DNA from: Streptomyces albus subsp. albus
GTDB taxonomy: Bacteria > Actinomycetota > Actinomycetes > Streptomycetales > Streptomycetaceae
Direction: 5' to 3'
Assembly: GCF_000719865.1 (NCBI RefSeq)
Contig: NZ_JOID01000005.1
Location: 124,001-188,000, forward strand
Length of the DNA stretch: 64,000 nt
Below, piece by piece: positions 33,363-42,857 of this stretch (positions are counted from its first letter, which is position 1; each line of letters opens with the position of its first letter). The position numbers and the translations under genes are program-made. The notes beneath the pieces were generated by a model. The model saw only the letters and a program-made list of their open reading frames with translations, made no database searches and was not told the DNA's origin.

Positions 33363-34946
33363 TCAGGGGGTGCGGGGCCAGAGCCCGGGCTCGGGCACGA
33401 AGCGGACCCGCAGCTCGCCCCCGGACAGCCCGGCGCCGGCCACGGTGCAGCGGCGCAGCGCCGGCGGCAGCGGGACGATGCGGCGGAACGGACCGGCGGC
33501 GACGAGGAGTTCGTCCCCGCGCCGCACCAGTTCGAGGTCCCCGCGCTCGGCTCCGGCCAGCGGGACGCGCCAGACGAGCACCCCCTCCTCGGCCCGCCGG
33601 TCCTCCACGGGCCAGCCGGGGGCGCCCGGCGCCGGAGTGGGCGCGGGAGTGCGCTCCGGCGCGGGGACCGGTACGGCGCCGTGCACGGCCTCGCCCCGCG
33701 GTGCCCGGCCGTACGGGGCCGGTACCACCGGTGCGCCGGGGTGGTGTCCGGGGCTCCCGGGCGGCCGGTGCCCGAGTGCGGCGGCCAGCGCGGTGAGGTC
33801 CTCCGGGCCGCGCGGTTCGCGGCCGAGGTGCGGCAGTTCGTACACGGCCGAGCCGGTGTCCGGGTCCGCCCACTCCTCGTACAGGGCTTTCAGGGCGGTC
33901 TGCTGCTCGCCGGAGAGGGCCGCCAGCCAGGGGTCGGCCGAACCGGTGGGCAGCACCTTTCCGGCGACGACCGCGTCGACACGGTGGCCGTGCAGGGCGA
34001 GTCCCGGGCGGAGCCGGCGGAGCGTGTCGACGGCCGCCGGACCGGGCTCGGCGACCAGCCGCAGTGTGGTCGTCGGAGCGCTCAGCACCTCCTTCGCGGC
34101 GGCGAGTTCGGCGCGGGCCCGGTCGGCGGCCTCGTAGAGCCAGGGGGCCGGCATCGGCACCCCCGCGAGCTGCGCGAGCACCGGCCGCAGGGCCCGGGCG
34201 GCCTGCCGCCGCGGGGGCAGCAGCCGGTCCAGATACCAGCTCAGCTGTTCGGGGAGCGCCAGGACGGCCAGCGCCTCCTCGGCGGGCGGCAGATCGACGA
34301 CGACCAGGTCCCAGGCGTCCGGAAACCCGGTCCCCGCCGCCGGATGCTCCGCCCCGGACGGGCCGCCCGCCGTGCCCGCGCCGGAGGCGGGTGCGGTGGC
34401 CGGCACGCTGCCGGAGACGGAAGCGGCGGTGGACGCGGGGGCGGATGCGGAGGCGGCCGATCCGGGGGCGCGCGCCGGCAGATCGCGGACCGCGCGGAGG
34501 GCGCGGAGGACGGCGAGCCGCCCGGCATCCGGCAGGATCGCGAGCTCGTCCCGGTGGAGCGGAGAGGCGCCCAGCAGGTCGAGTGCCGGTCCACCGCGCT
34601 CCTGGAGGGCAAGGAGGCGTTCCCGCAGGTGTTCCCCGCCCTCGACGCGGGCCGCCCAGAGACCGGGCGCGGCGGACACGGGCACGGTCCAGGGGGCGCC
34701 CGGGGTGTACGCGGCATCCGCCGGGGCGTGCGGCGCCGCTCCGGGCTCCGGAGCGCGGGTGGCCGCGGCGGGCGCCGGGAGCGCGCGCCCCAGTACCGCG
34801 TCCAGCGGGCCGGGCCGGCCGGTGGTCAGCAGCAGGACGCGCCGCCCGCACCGGGCCGCGGCGAGGGCGGAGGCCGCGGCGGCGGTGGTACGGCCCGCCC
34901 CGCCGGGGCCGGTCACCAGGACCGTGCGGACGAGGGGGCGCGTCAC
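33363..34946 (-). CDS. ArsA/Get3-like ATPase homologue with degenerate P-loop
   Basis: A 527-residue protein. The start TVLVTGPGGAGRTTAAAASA occupies the place of the ArsA deviant Walker A (GKGGVGKT), but both lysines are replaced (Pro and Arg). DLVVVDLPPAEEALAVLALP matches the ArsA/Get3 A-loop region, and a C-terminal beta domain (VWRVPLAGAERGDLELVRRG) resembles the small Hsp20-like domain appended to actinobacterial ArsA homologues. Long Ala/Pro-rich inserts interrupt the core. GTG 34946 begins one base after the stop of the upstream SRPBCC gene. Ion transport is unlikely. A chaperone or structural role is possible. Confidence 0.72.
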   Translation of the reverse strand: MTRPLVRTVLVTGPGGAGRTTAAAASALAAARCGRRVLLLTTGRPGPLDAVLGRALPAPAAATRAPEPGAAPHAPADAAYTPGAPWTVPVSAAPGLWAARVEGGEHLRERLLALQERGGPALDLLGASPLHRDELAILPDAGRLAVLRALRAVRDLPARAPGSAASASAPASTAASVSGSVPATAPASGAGTAGGPSGAEHPAAGTGFPDAWDLVVVDLPPAEEALAVLALPEQLSWYLDRLLPPRRQAARALRPVLAQLAGVPMPAPWLYEAADRARAELAAAKEVLSAPTTTLRLVAEPGPAAVDTLRRLRPGLALHGHRVDAVVAGKVLPTGSADPWLAALSGEQQTALKALYEEWADPDTGSAVYELPHLGREPRGPEDLTALAAALGHRPPGSPGHHPGAPVVPAPYGRAPRGEAVHGAVPVPAPERTPAPTPAPGAPGWPVEDRRAEEGVLVWRVPLAGAERGDLELVRRGDELLVAAGPFRRIVPLPPALRRCTVAGAGLSGGELRVRFVPEPGLWPRTP

Positions 34947-34947
34947 C

Positions 34948-35397
34948 TCAGGCCTGCGCGCCGCTCTCGACGCGCTTCTTCAAGCCCGCCAGGGCCCGGT
35001 CGATGATGACCTTCTCGGCCTTGCGCTTGATCATGCCGAGCATCGGGATCTTGACGTCGACGGTCAGCTGGTACGTGACCTCGGTACGGGCGCCGCCGTC
35101 GAGGGGAGTCAGCCGGTAGGTGCCGTCCAGGGAGCGCAGCATCTGCGACTTCACCAGCGTCCAGCTCACCTCGTGCTCGCCGGTCCAGGTGTAGGCGAGG
35201 GTGTGGTCGTCCTTGATCGCACCGGCGTCGAGCACCAGCCGGACCTGCTCGGCCCGGCCCCGGTCGTCCTTGGCCAGCACCTCGGCCTCCTTGACCTCCC
35301 CGGTCCACTCCGGGTAGCGGTCGAAGTCGGAGATCACCGACATGACCTCGCCCGGTGCCGCCTCGATCGTGATGTTCGAGCTGGTGTGTTCCGCCAT
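34948..35397 (-). CDS. SRPBCC (START-like) protein
   Basis: A 149-residue single-domain protein of the polyketide cyclase/CoQ-binding superfamily, recognised from SNITIEAAPGEVMSVISDFD, YPEWTGEVKEAEVL and the long C-terminal helix KAEKVIIDRALAGLKKRVES. Such folds bind hydrophobic ligands. ATG 35397 has a GAAGGAG ribosome site. Stop and next start are one base apart, so it is coupled to the ArsA-like gene. The ligand is unknown. Confidence 0.85.
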   Translation of the reverse strand: MAEHTSSNITIEAAPGEVMSVISDFDRYPEWTGEVKEAEVLAKDDRGRAEQVRLVLDAGAIKDDHTLAYTWTGEHEVSWTLVKSQMLRSLDGTYRLTPLDGGARTEVTYQLTVDVKIPMLGMIKRKAEKVIIDRALAGLKKRVESGAQA

Positions 35398-35543
35398 CGC
35401 GGTGGCTCCTTCACTGCGGTCGGCTCCGGCCTGCGCCCCTGCTGGTGAAGGCTACCGCGCGCCGTGACCGGCCCCGGCGGGCCCCTCCCGCCGGCCGTCC
35501 GCACCCTCCTCCGCCCCGCCGGGCGGGGGTTGCCCGCCGCCGG

Positions 35544-36323
35544 TCACCACTCCAGCGCCCACGGCGTCCCGGTCGCGGCGAAATGGCCGACGTTGACGCA
35601 CTCCGTGGCGCCGACACGCATCCGGCGCGCCAGCGGCTGGTGCACATGCCCGAACAGGGCGTAGCGCGGGCGGAGTTCGCGGATCGCCTCCAGCAGGGCC
35701 GGACTGCCCCGTTCGAAGCGGCGGGCCACGGTGTCGTAGCAGAGCTCGGGGACCTCCGGGGGGATGTGCGAGCACAGCACGTCCACCTCACCGAGGGCGG
35801 CCACCTTGGCGGCATAGGTCTCGTCGTCGATCTCGTACGGGGTGCGCATCGGGCTGTGCAGTCCGCCGCCGACGAAGCCGAAGACCCGGCCGCCGATCTC
35901 GGCCCGCTCGCCGTCGAGCACCGTGACCCCGTGCGCGCCGGCGTACTCCGGCCAGAGCGCCGGGATGTCGACATTGCCGTAGGTGGCGTACGTCGGCCGC
36001 GGGAAGGCGGCGAACAGCTCCGCGTACTGCTCGCGCACCGCGGACTCGATGACGCGGCGGCGCTCCCCCTCCCCGCCGCCCAGCCCGGCCCACAGCCGGG
36101 CGCCGAACTCGCGGGCCTCCCGGAAGCGGCGGGCGGTGCGGAGTTCGACGATGCGCTCGGCGTTCTCCGTCCCGAAAAGCCGCGGGAATATCCCCCGGGA
36201 GCGATCCCTGTAGTCCAGGAACAGCACGAGGTCGCCGAGGCAGAGCAGGGCGTCGGCCCCGTCGCCCGCCCTGGCGAGGTCCTCGCTGTTCCCGTGTACG
36301 TCACTGACCACATGGACTCGCAT
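35544..36323 (-). CDS. Calcineurin-like metallophosphoesterase
   Basis: A 259-residue phosphoesterase with the full set of metal motifs: VHVVSDVHGN (D and H), CLGDLVL (GD), ATYGNVDIP (GN-D), VLCSHIPPE (H) and LFGHVHQPLA (GHxH). There is no signal peptide. The ATG is preceded by TAGGGT with a 7-nt gap, so the transcript is predicted to be leaderless. It is divergent from the acyl-CoA ligase gene. The substrate is unknown. Relatives hydrolyse phosphodiesters or act as protein phosphatases. Confidence 0.87.
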   Translation of the reverse strand: MRVHVVSDVHGNSEDLARAGDGADALLCLGDLVLFLDYRDRSRGIFPRLFGTENAERIVELRTARRFREAREFGARLWAGLGGGEGERRRVIESAVREQYAELFAAFPRPTYATYGNVDIPALWPEYAGAHGVTVLDGERAEIGGRVFGFVGGGLHSPMRTPYEIDDETYAAKVAALGEVDVLCSHIPPEVPELCYDTVARRFERGSPALLEAIRELRPRYALFGHVHQPLARRMRVGATECVNVGHFAATGTPWALEW

Positions 36324-36330
36324 GCGCTGG

Positions 36331-36336
36331 ACCCTA
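36331..36336 (-). promoter_or_regulatory. -10 box (TAGGGT) of leaderless metallophosphoesterase gene
   Basis: TAGGGT, 7 nt, then ATG 36323 on the minus strand. Same arrangement and hexamer as at the DAHP synthase gene. Confidence 0.55.
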
Positions 36337-36616
36337 CGCCGTCCGCAGCATCCCGGGGAGACGGCCGCGACCTGCGGTTCCTTACGGACGGCGGAAGAAC
36401 TGGACTACGCTTCGGGCAGCACCCCCGTGCCGCGGTCCGGTATGCGTGACGCACTGTGTGACGCGTAAAACATCTGGGCGGCCCCCCTATCGGGGAACCA
36501 ATACCGGTGGGTAACGTCCAAGGTCGTCGTCCCCTTCCCCCTGATCAAGGACCGCGGCCGCGGCAGCACGCCGGTTACGACGTGGCAGCACCGGCGCCCA
36601 ATGAGGAGCAGCAGTC

Positions 36617-38413
36617 TTGCGTGAGTTCAGCCTTCCGGCCCTGTACGAGGTCCCCGCGGACGGAAACCTGACGGATCTCATCCGGCGCAATGCCACGCAG
36701 CATCCCGAGGTGGCCGTCGTCGCGCGCAAGCGGGACGGCCAGTGGGAGGACGTGACCGCGCGGGAGTTCCTGGCCGAGGTCCGCGAGACCGCCAAGGGCC
36801 TCATCGCCGCCGGGGTCCGTCCCGGCGACCGCGTGGCCCTCATGTCCCGCACCCGCTACGAGTGGACCCTGCTGGACTTCGCGATCTGGAGCGCCGGCGC
36901 CGTCAGCGTCCCCGTCTACGAGACCAGTTCGCCCGAGCAGATCGCCTGGATCCTCAGCGACTCCGGTGCCGTGGCCTGCCTCGTCGAGACCGACACGCAC
37001 GCCGGCGCGGTCAACTCCGTACGGGACCGGCTGCCGGAGCTGCTGCACGTCTGGCAGATCGAGCGCGACGCCGTGGCGCAACTGCGGACCGAGGGCGCGG
37101 GGATCACCGACGCGGAGGTCGAGGAGCGCACCTCGCTGGCGGACGCCGACTCCCCCGCCACCATCGTCTACACCTCCGGCACCACGGGCCGCCCCAAGGG
37201 CTGCGTCCTGACGCACCGCAACTTCTTCGCCGAGGCCGGCAACGTCGTGGAGCGGCTGCGCCCGCTGTTCCGCACCGGCGAATGCTCCGTCCTGCTCTTC
37301 CTCCCCGTCGCCCACGTCTTCGGCCGGCTCGTCGAGATCGCCGCCGTCCTCGCGCCGATCCGCCTCGGCCACTGCGCCGACATCAAGAACCTCACCGAGG
37401 AACTGGCCTCCTTCCGGCCGACGATGGTCCTCGGTGTCCCGCGCGTCTTCGAGAAGGTCTACAACTCCGCGCGGGCCAAGGCCCAGGCCGACGGCAAGGG
37501 CGGGATCTTCGACAAGGCCGCGGACGCCGCCATCGCCTACAGCCGCGCCCTGGAGACCCCCTCCGGCCCGTCGCTCGGCCTGCGGATCAAGCACAAGGCC
37601 TTCGACAAGCTGGTCTACAGCAAGCTCCGCTCGGTGCTCGGCGGCCGCGCGCGGCACGCCATCTCCGGCGGCGCCCCGCTCGGCGAGCGGCTGGGCCACT
37701 TCTACCGCGGCATCGGCTTCACGGTCCTGGAGGGCTACGGCCTCACCGAGTCCTGTGCCGCGACGGCGTTCAACCCCTGGGACCGGCAGAAGATCGGCAC
37801 GGTCGGCCAGCCGCTGCCCGGCTCCGTCATCCGGATCGCCGACGACGGCGAGGTGCTGCTCCACGGCGAGCACATCTTCACCGGCTACTGGAACAACGAG
37901 GCCGCGACCCGCGAGGCCCTCTCCGACGGCTGGTTCCACACCGGCGACATCGGCACCCTCGACGAGGACGGCTACCTCGCGATCACCGGCCGGAAGAAGG
38001 AGATCATCGTGACGGCCGGCGGCAAGAACGTCGCCCCCGCCGTCATCGAGGACCGCATCCGGGCGCACGCGCTGGTCGCCGAGTGCATGGTCGTCGGGGA
38101 CGGCCGGCCCTTCGTCGGCGCGCTCATCACCCTGGACGAGGAGTTCCTGCCGCGCTGGCTGGCGGAGCACGGCAAGCCCGCCGGCACCACGGCCGCCGGA
38201 CTGCGGGACGACCCGGAGCTGCTGGCCGCCGTCCAGAAGGCCGTGGACGACGGCAACGCGGCCGTGTCGAAGGCCGAGTCGGTGCGCAAGTTCCGCATCC
38301 TGCCCGCCCAGTTCTCGGAGGACTCCGGGCACGTCACGCCGTCCATGAAGCTGAAGCGGGCCGTGGTGGCGAAGGACTTCGCCCACGAGATCGAAGCCCT
38401 GTACACGAAGTAG
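36617..38413 (+). CDS. Long-chain acyl-CoA synthetase (FadD15-like)
   Basis: A 598-residue AMP-forming ligase activating fatty acids with CoA. TIVYTSGTTGRPKGCVLTH is the AMP-binding P-loop, EGYGLTESCAATAFNPW is motif A5, and GWFHTGDIG with GRKKEIIVTAGGKNVAPA are motifs A7 to A10. The C-terminal Lys in SMKLKRAVV is the usual catalytic Lys region. Length fits FadD15-type enzymes. The TTG start at 36617 has AGGAG 8 nt upstream. The ATG at 36601 is out of frame. Cytoplasmic or membrane-peripheral. It would feed phospholipid synthesis or beta-oxidation. Confidence 0.92.
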   Translation: MREFSLPALYEVPADGNLTDLIRRNATQHPEVAVVARKRDGQWEDVTAREFLAEVRETAKGLIAAGVRPGDRVALMSRTRYEWTLLDFAIWSAGAVSVPVYETSSPEQIAWILSDSGAVACLVETDTHAGAVNSVRDRLPELLHVWQIERDAVAQLRTEGAGITDAEVEERTSLADADSPATIVYTSGTTGRPKGCVLTHRNFFAEAGNVVERLRPLFRTGECSVLLFLPVAHVFGRLVEIAAVLAPIRLGHCADIKNLTEELASFRPTMVLGVPRVFEKVYNSARAKAQADGKGGIFDKAADAAIAYSRALETPSGPSLGLRIKHKAFDKLVYSKLRSVLGGRARHAISGGAPLGERLGHFYRGIGFTVLEGYGLTESCAATAFNPWDRQKIGTVGQPLPGSVIRIADDGEVLLHGEHIFTGYWNNEAATREALSDGWFHTGDIGTLDEDGYLAITGRKKEIIVTAGGKNVAPAVIEDRIRAHALVAECMVVGDGRPFVGALITLDEEFLPRWLAEHGKPAGTTAAGLRDDPELLAAVQKAVDDGNAAVSKAESVRKFRILPAQFSEDSGHVTPSMKLKRAVVAKDFAHEIEALYTK

Positions 38414-38720
38414 GCGTACGCCCAGCAGGCCCGGCGGGCCCGGCCGCTTTCCCGGGGAGTTCACCCGAACCGCGGTTGGCCGGCCGGGTCCGCGGGGATC
38501 GGGCCGGCTCCGACGCGATGCCTGCTCGCGCGCGGACGGACACACACGGAGACAGGCCGGATCCCGGACGGGGAGGCAGGCTCCCGCCACCCGCACGGCC
38601 CCGTCCGGGCGGCGGTCCCGCTCCGGCCCGGCGGCCCCCGCCGGTCCGGGAGGCCCCCCGGTCCGGGAGGCCCCGGCGGTCCGGGCGCCTCCCGTCGCCC
38701 CGAGCGGCGGGCGGCCGTCG
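38414..38720. other. Intergenic stretch with short direct repeats
   Basis: This 307-bp gap between convergent genes holds no supported gene. Near 38640-38690 the unit CGGTCCGGGAGGCCCC occurs in nearly three copies, which also gives short inverted pairing (GGTCCGGG with CCCGGACC-like segments). It may terminate transcription from both sides. No other structure was recognised. Confidence 0.4.
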
Positions 38721-39851
38721 TCAGAGCAGGGAGGCCAGGCGGTCCGCCAGCAGGTCGCGGCGCCAGCGCTCCTCGATCCAGGCGCGCCCCCGCTCCCCCA
38801 TCCGCCGCCGCAGCTCCGGATCCCGCAGCAGCGTCACGATCCGCTCCGCCGCGTCCGGCACGGACTCCCCGCGCACCACCCAGCCGGTCTCCCCGTCGAG
38901 GACCGCGTCCGGCGCCCCGCCCGAGTCCCCGGCCACCACCGGCAGTCCCGTCGCGGAGGCCTCCAGGTAGACGATGCCGAGCCCTTCGACGTCCAGCCCG
39001 CCCCGCCGTGTACGGCACGGCATCGCGAAGACGTCCCCCGCGCCGTAGTGGGCCGGCAGTTCCTCCCAGGGCACCGAGCCGGTGAAGAGCACCGAGTCCG
39101 CCACCCCACAGGTACCGGCGAGCTTCTCCAGATCCTTGCGGTACGGTCCGCCGCCCACGATCAGCAGCACCGTGTCCGGTACGGCAGCCCGGATCGCCGG
39201 CATCGCCCGGATCAGCGTGTCCTGCCCCTTGCGCGGGACGAGCCGCGACACGCACACCACCACGGGCCGGCCGGTGAGCCCCAGCCGCGCCCGCACCTCG
39301 TCGCCCCCCGAGCCCGGGTGGAACGTCTTCTCGTCGACGCCCGGCGGCAGTTGCACCATGCGGTCCGCCGCCTCCGGGGTGAGGACGGCGGCGATCCGGG
39401 AACGGGTGTACTCCCCCAGATACGTCATCGTGTCGGTGCCCTCGCCGATCCTGCGCAGCAGCCGCCGGGCGGCGGGCAGCTGGGCCCAGCCGGCCTCGTG
39501 CCCGTGCGTGGTCGCGACCAAGCGGCGGGCGCCGGCCCCGCGCAGCGCCGGCGCCATCAGCCCGAGCGGGGCGGCGGCGCCGAACCACACCGAGGTGCAG
39601 CCGTGCTCCCGCAGCAGTTCCGCCGCCCGGCGGGTCACGCGCGGGGTGGGCAGCAGCACGCTCGTGCGGTCCCGGATGACGGGGAAGGGCTGCTCCGCGT
39701 CGAACCGGGCCACCTCGGTGCCGTCCTTCCAGGTGGAGGCGTAGACGACGAGGCGGGCCGGGTCCAGGCGCAGCGCCATGCTGTGCAGAAAGGACTGGAT
39801 GCCGCCGGGGCGGGGCGGGAAGTCGTTCGTGACGACCAGGGTCTTGTCCAT
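38721..39851 (-). CDS. pimB: GT4 mannosyltransferase, PimB-like
   Basis: A 376-residue retaining glycosyltransferase. DKTLVVTNDFPPRPGGIQSF is the donor-binding N-terminus shared with PimB' of mycobacteria and corynebacteria, which adds the second mannose to phosphatidylinositol mannoside. GVDEKTFHPG, VSRLVPRKGQDTLIRAM and EGLGIVYLEASATGLPVVAG complete the GT-B motifs, the last with the EX7E acids. It lacks membrane helices and would act at the inner face of the membrane. ATG 39851 follows a TACTGT -10 box by 8 nt. The open frame to 40175 is rejected as non-coding. The product might differ in Streptomyces, which make simple PIMs. Confidence 0.83.
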   Translation of the reverse strand: MDKTLVVTNDFPPRPGGIQSFLHSMALRLDPARLVVYASTWKDGTEVARFDAEQPFPVIRDRTSVLLPTPRVTRRAAELLREHGCTSVWFGAAAPLGLMAPALRGAGARRLVATTHGHEAGWAQLPAARRLLRRIGEGTDTMTYLGEYTRSRIAAVLTPEAADRMVQLPPGVDEKTFHPGSGGDEVRARLGLTGRPVVVCVSRLVPRKGQDTLIRAMPAIRAAVPDTVLLIVGGGPYRKDLEKLAGTCGVADSVLFTGSVPWEELPAHYGAGDVFAMPCRTRRGGLDVEGLGIVYLEASATGLPVVAGDSGGAPDAVLDGETGWVVRGESVPDAAERIVTLLRDPELRRRMGERGRAWIEERWRRDLLADRLASLL

Positions 39852-40305
39852 CCCGGCCGACAGTACCGGGTCCCCCGCAGCGCCCTCCGGGGTGCCCGGG
39901 ACCCCGGGAGCCGGGCCTGCGGGACGGGAAGCGGAGTCAGGACGCCGGGCAGTCGGGCAGCCGGGCAACCTGGCCGAGGGAACCCCCGGCACGGAACCGC
40001 CCAGCGTGCCCCGGCCCCGCCACGGGCCGGCCGGGACGGGGCTCCGGGGTGCCCGGGACCGCTCCGGCCTCGTCGTGCGTCCCGCACCGCGGCGCACCAC
40101 ACCAGGCCGCTGGTGTACGGCAACCGGGCGGGTGGGAGGGCAGCACCCCGCGCGCAGCGCGGAGGCCGAACACAACCGCCGAAGGCGGCCGGCACCGGGC
40201 CCGGGCTCACAGCCCGTACGCCTGGGGCGGAAACCCGTACACCGGGGCGGGAACTCCGAACACCTGCGGAACCCCGCAGAAACCGCGGAACCCCGCGGCC
40301 CCCGC
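39852..40305. other. Intergenic stretch, no gene supported
   Basis: Open frames cross this 454-bp stretch on both strands but none has family content, a ribosome site or third-position GC bias different from its shadows. It holds the pimB -10 box (39860-39865) and many short GC repeats such as CGGGCAG/CGGGCAAC near 39945-39970 and GGAACCCCGC twice near 40268-40298. A TACACC/GGTGTA inverted pair lies near 40101-40118. Confidence 0.35.
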
Positions 40306-41544
40306 TCAGCCGAGCCGCTCCGTCACGTACGCACGCCAGCGCGCGGTGAAGGCGTCGGGGCCGAGCCCCAGCCGCTCGCGCAGCGCCGACTCCAGGGCGC
40401 GGGACCGGTCCGGTCCGGCCTCGCCCACGGCCCGGTAGAAGGAGACCAGCGTCTCCTCGCCCCACTCCTCCGCGATCATCCGGCAGGCGAGCCATCCGGC
40501 CTCGTACGCGCGGGCCAGCCGGCCGGCGTCTCCGGTGAAGGCGAAGTCCTCGTCGTCCGGGAGGGCCTCGGGGGTGCGGCCCGCGGCGGCTTCGCCGGCC
40601 AGTCCGGGGGCGATCCGGGCCGCGGGGCGCTCCGTGCCCCGGTAGCCGGCCCAGTCGGCGAAGCCCTCGGAGAGCCAGAGCGGAGTGGCCGGCGAGGTGT
40701 GGGCACGGGTGGCGACGTGGGTCGTCTCATGGGTGAGGACCACGTCCTGCCCGGCCTCGCCGAGGATGCCGTAGGCGTCCGGGTTGACGATGACGCGGTC
40801 GGCAGGTCCGCTGCCGGGCGTGCCACCGGTCCGTCCGGTGGTCACGGCCGCTATCCCGCGGTAGCTCCCCGGTGGGTCGCCGAGCAGCTCCGCCATCTCC
40901 GCCGGGGAGCGCGGCACGAGGACGACGACCCGGCGGGCCCAGGGGCCGCGCCAGGCCGCGTCGACGGCGGGAACGGCCCGGTCGGCCGCGCGGGCGATGT
41001 CCCGCAGCCGGCGGCGGTCCTGGCCGACGCCGAGCACGAGGCTGCGGCCGCCGCGGACGGTGGCGACCCGGCCCTGCTCCCACAGCGGTTCGGGCCCGTC
41101 GCCGGCGGGGTGCTCCGCGGCGATGTACCAGCGGCCACCGCGTTCGGCGAGGGTCAGCCGCTGGTCGGCGGTGGCCGGCCCGGCGTCGTGCCCGCCGAGC
41201 CGGTAGCTCAGCCGGACCCGGACGGCGAGGCGGCGGCCCTCACCCGGCGCGGGCTCGAAACCGCCGGTGCCGGTGAGCTGGTATTCCCAGGAGGAGAAGG
41301 GGACGTCGGCGAGGTTCCGCAGCACCTCCCGCTGGCGGGCGCGGAGCCGGCCGGCCGAGGGGTCCACGTCCGCGAGGAACCCGCGTTCGTCCCGGTCGAG
41401 GACGGCGGCCGCCCGCCGGTCCAGCAAACCCTGCACGGACCGGTCGCCGGGATCGGCCCGGCCGCACCCGGGCAGCAGCGCGAGCACCGCCACGACACCC
41501 AGCGCGGCGGCGCCCGCTCTCCCGTACCGCCCCGGCAGCACCAC
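40306..41544 (-). CDS. Lipoprotein with HExxH zinc-protease-like domain
   Basis: A 412-residue predicted lipoprotein. The signal peptide ends in the lipobox LALLPGC (Cys about 27). The C-terminal third has VVLTHETTHVATRAHTSPAT followed by PLWLSEGFADWAGY, the HExxH plus downstream Glu arrangement of gluzincin peptidases. The middle part includes RVVVLVPRSPAEMAELLGDP and IVNPDAYGILG. It probably acts on proteins outside the membrane. Start GTG 41544 has GGGAGC just upstream. A similar protein lies beside the NlpC/P60 genes in related species. The peptidase prediction is from motif only. Confidence 0.78.
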   Translation of the reverse strand: MVLPGRYGRAGAAALGVVAVLALLPGCGRADPGDRSVQGLLDRRAAAVLDRDERGFLADVDPSAGRLRARQREVLRNLADVPFSSWEYQLTGTGGFEPAPGEGRRLAVRVRLSYRLGGHDAGPATADQRLTLAERGGRWYIAAEHPAGDGPEPLWEQGRVATVRGGRSLVLGVGQDRRRLRDIARAADRAVPAVDAAWRGPWARRVVVLVPRSPAEMAELLGDPPGSYRGIAAVTTGRTGGTPGSGPADRVIVNPDAYGILGEAGQDVVLTHETTHVATRAHTSPATPLWLSEGFADWAGYRGTERPAARIAPGLAGEAAAGRTPEALPDDEDFAFTGDAGRLARAYEAGWLACRMIAEEWGEETLVSFYRAVGEAGPDRSRALESALRERLGLGPDAFTARWRAYVTERLG

Positions 41545-41628
41545 GCTCCCGATCGTACGGCCGCGACCGGCGCCCGATGCCGCCCGGATCCGGGCACGAC
41601 GGCGCCGCGTTCCGGGCGGCGCCGGGGC

Positions 41629-42654
41629 TCAGACGCGGGTGACGGTGGCGTTCGGCATCAGGCCGACCGGGTCGTAGCGGACGGCGGCGCCGGGATGCGG
41701 GGCGTGCACGATCTGGCCGTTGCCGACGTACATGCCGACATGGCTGGCGTCCGTCCGGTACGTCACCAGGTCGCCGGGGCGGGCCTCGCTCAGCGGCACC
41801 CGGCGGCCGGCGAGCCGCTGCGCCTGGGAGGTGCGCGGGAGGGTCACCCCCGCCTGTTGGTACGACCAGTAGGTGAGACCGGAGCAGTCGAAGGCGCCCG
41901 GGCCCGTGGCGCCCCAGACGTAGGGCCGCCCCACGGCCGCCCGGGCCGCGGCCACGGCCGCCGCCGCGCGGCCGGACGCCGCGGTGCCGCCGCCGGGGAA
42001 TTCCGTGCGGCCGCCGTCGCGGGCGGCCCGGCGGTGCTCCTCGCGCTGCTCCGGCCCGAGGGAGTCCAGCAGGCGCCGCGCACGGACGAGCCTCGACTCG
42101 ACGGTCCGCTTGTGGCGGCTGACGGCCTCCCGGCTGCGCTCCGCCTCCGCGAGCCGGCCGGCGGCGCGGGCCCGCTCCTTCCGCAGCTCGGTCTGCGCCC
42201 GCCGCAGGGAGCGCAGTTGGCCGGCCTGGCGTTCGCTGACGCGGTTGAGGGCGACGGCCCTGGCCAGATACGTGTCCGGGTCGGAGGAGAGCAGCAGCCG
42301 CAGACCCGGGTCCACACCGCCGGTGCGGTACTGGGCGCCGGCGATGGAGCCGAGGACGCCGCGGAGCCGGTTGACCCGCTCCTGGCCCCGGGCGACGCGG
42401 CCGGAGAGCCGTTCGGCCTCCGCGCTCAGCCGCCGGTACCGCTCACCCGCGGCGTGGTACTTCTCGGTGGCCCGCTCGGCCTCGACGTGGAGCCTGCCGA
42501 CCGCGGACCGGATCTCCCCCGGGCTGTCCTGCGGCTCGGCGGCCGCCGGGGCGATGGACAGCGCCACCGCGGCCGTCGCCGCCGCGGCGGGCAGCATGGT
42601 GATGCGGTTGGACTGCGTGAGGCCGGCCTTGCCGGCCCGGCGATGGGATGCCAC
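41629..42654 (-). CDS. Secreted NlpC/P60 peptidoglycan hydrolase (paralogue 1)
   Basis: About 341 residues. An export signal starts at GTG 42654 (VASHRRAGKAG...), preceded by GGAAGGGAG. A long coiled coil (about 45-200) carries the block YRTGGVDPGLRLLLSSDPD found in RipA-like proteins. The C-terminal NlpC/P60 domain has YVWGATGPGAFDCSGLTYW (catalytic Cys), SHVGMYVGNGQIVHAPHPG (catalytic His regions). It should cleave D-Glu-DAP peptide bonds in the wall. The frame to 42798 is open but upstream codons look non-coding. It is a tandem paralogue of the next gene upstream, with an extra Arg-rich coiled coil. Confidence 0.88.
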   Translation of the reverse strand: MASHRRAGKAGLTQSNRITMLPAAAATAAVALSIAPAAAEPQDSPGEIRSAVGRLHVEAERATEKYHAAGERYRRLSAEAERLSGRVARGQERVNRLRGVLGSIAGAQYRTGGVDPGLRLLLSSDPDTYLARAVALNRVSERQAGQLRSLRRAQTELRKERARAAGRLAEAERSREAVSRHKRTVESRLVRARRLLDSLGPEQREEHRRAARDGGRTEFPGGGTAASGRAAAAVAAARAAVGRPYVWGATGPGAFDCSGLTYWSYQQAGVTLPRTSQAQRLAGRRVPLSEARPGDLVTYRTDASHVGMYVGNGQIVHAPHPGAAVRYDPVGLMPNATVTRV

Positions 42655-42774
42655 TGGTGGCCGTGCTCCCTTCCGCTGAAGGCCCCGGAGGCAACCGGGG
42701 CCGGAGAACTGCGGGCAGAGAGTAACCAGATGACAGCGCAGGGTGAAAGGACCGAACGGGGGCCGGACGCGCCG

Positions 42775-42808
42775 CGCCCCACCGGAGACGCAGGTCACCG
42801 GTGGGGCG
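42775..42808 (-). terminator. Terminator between the two NlpC/P60 genes
   Basis: Perfect 11-nt arms (42775-42785 and 42798-42808) with a 12-nt loop lie 50 nt beyond the stop of the upstream NlpC/P60 gene. The two paralogues are therefore probably transcribed separately. Confidence 0.65.
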
Positions 42809-42857
42809 GAGGGAGCCGGCCGCCGCTCGATTCGCTCGAACGGGCGGTGTGTCGTAA

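Noticed and set aside
38640..38695. Direct repeats as an attachment site
   Set aside because: No integrase or tRNA is nearby, and the units are short, GC-only and imperfect.
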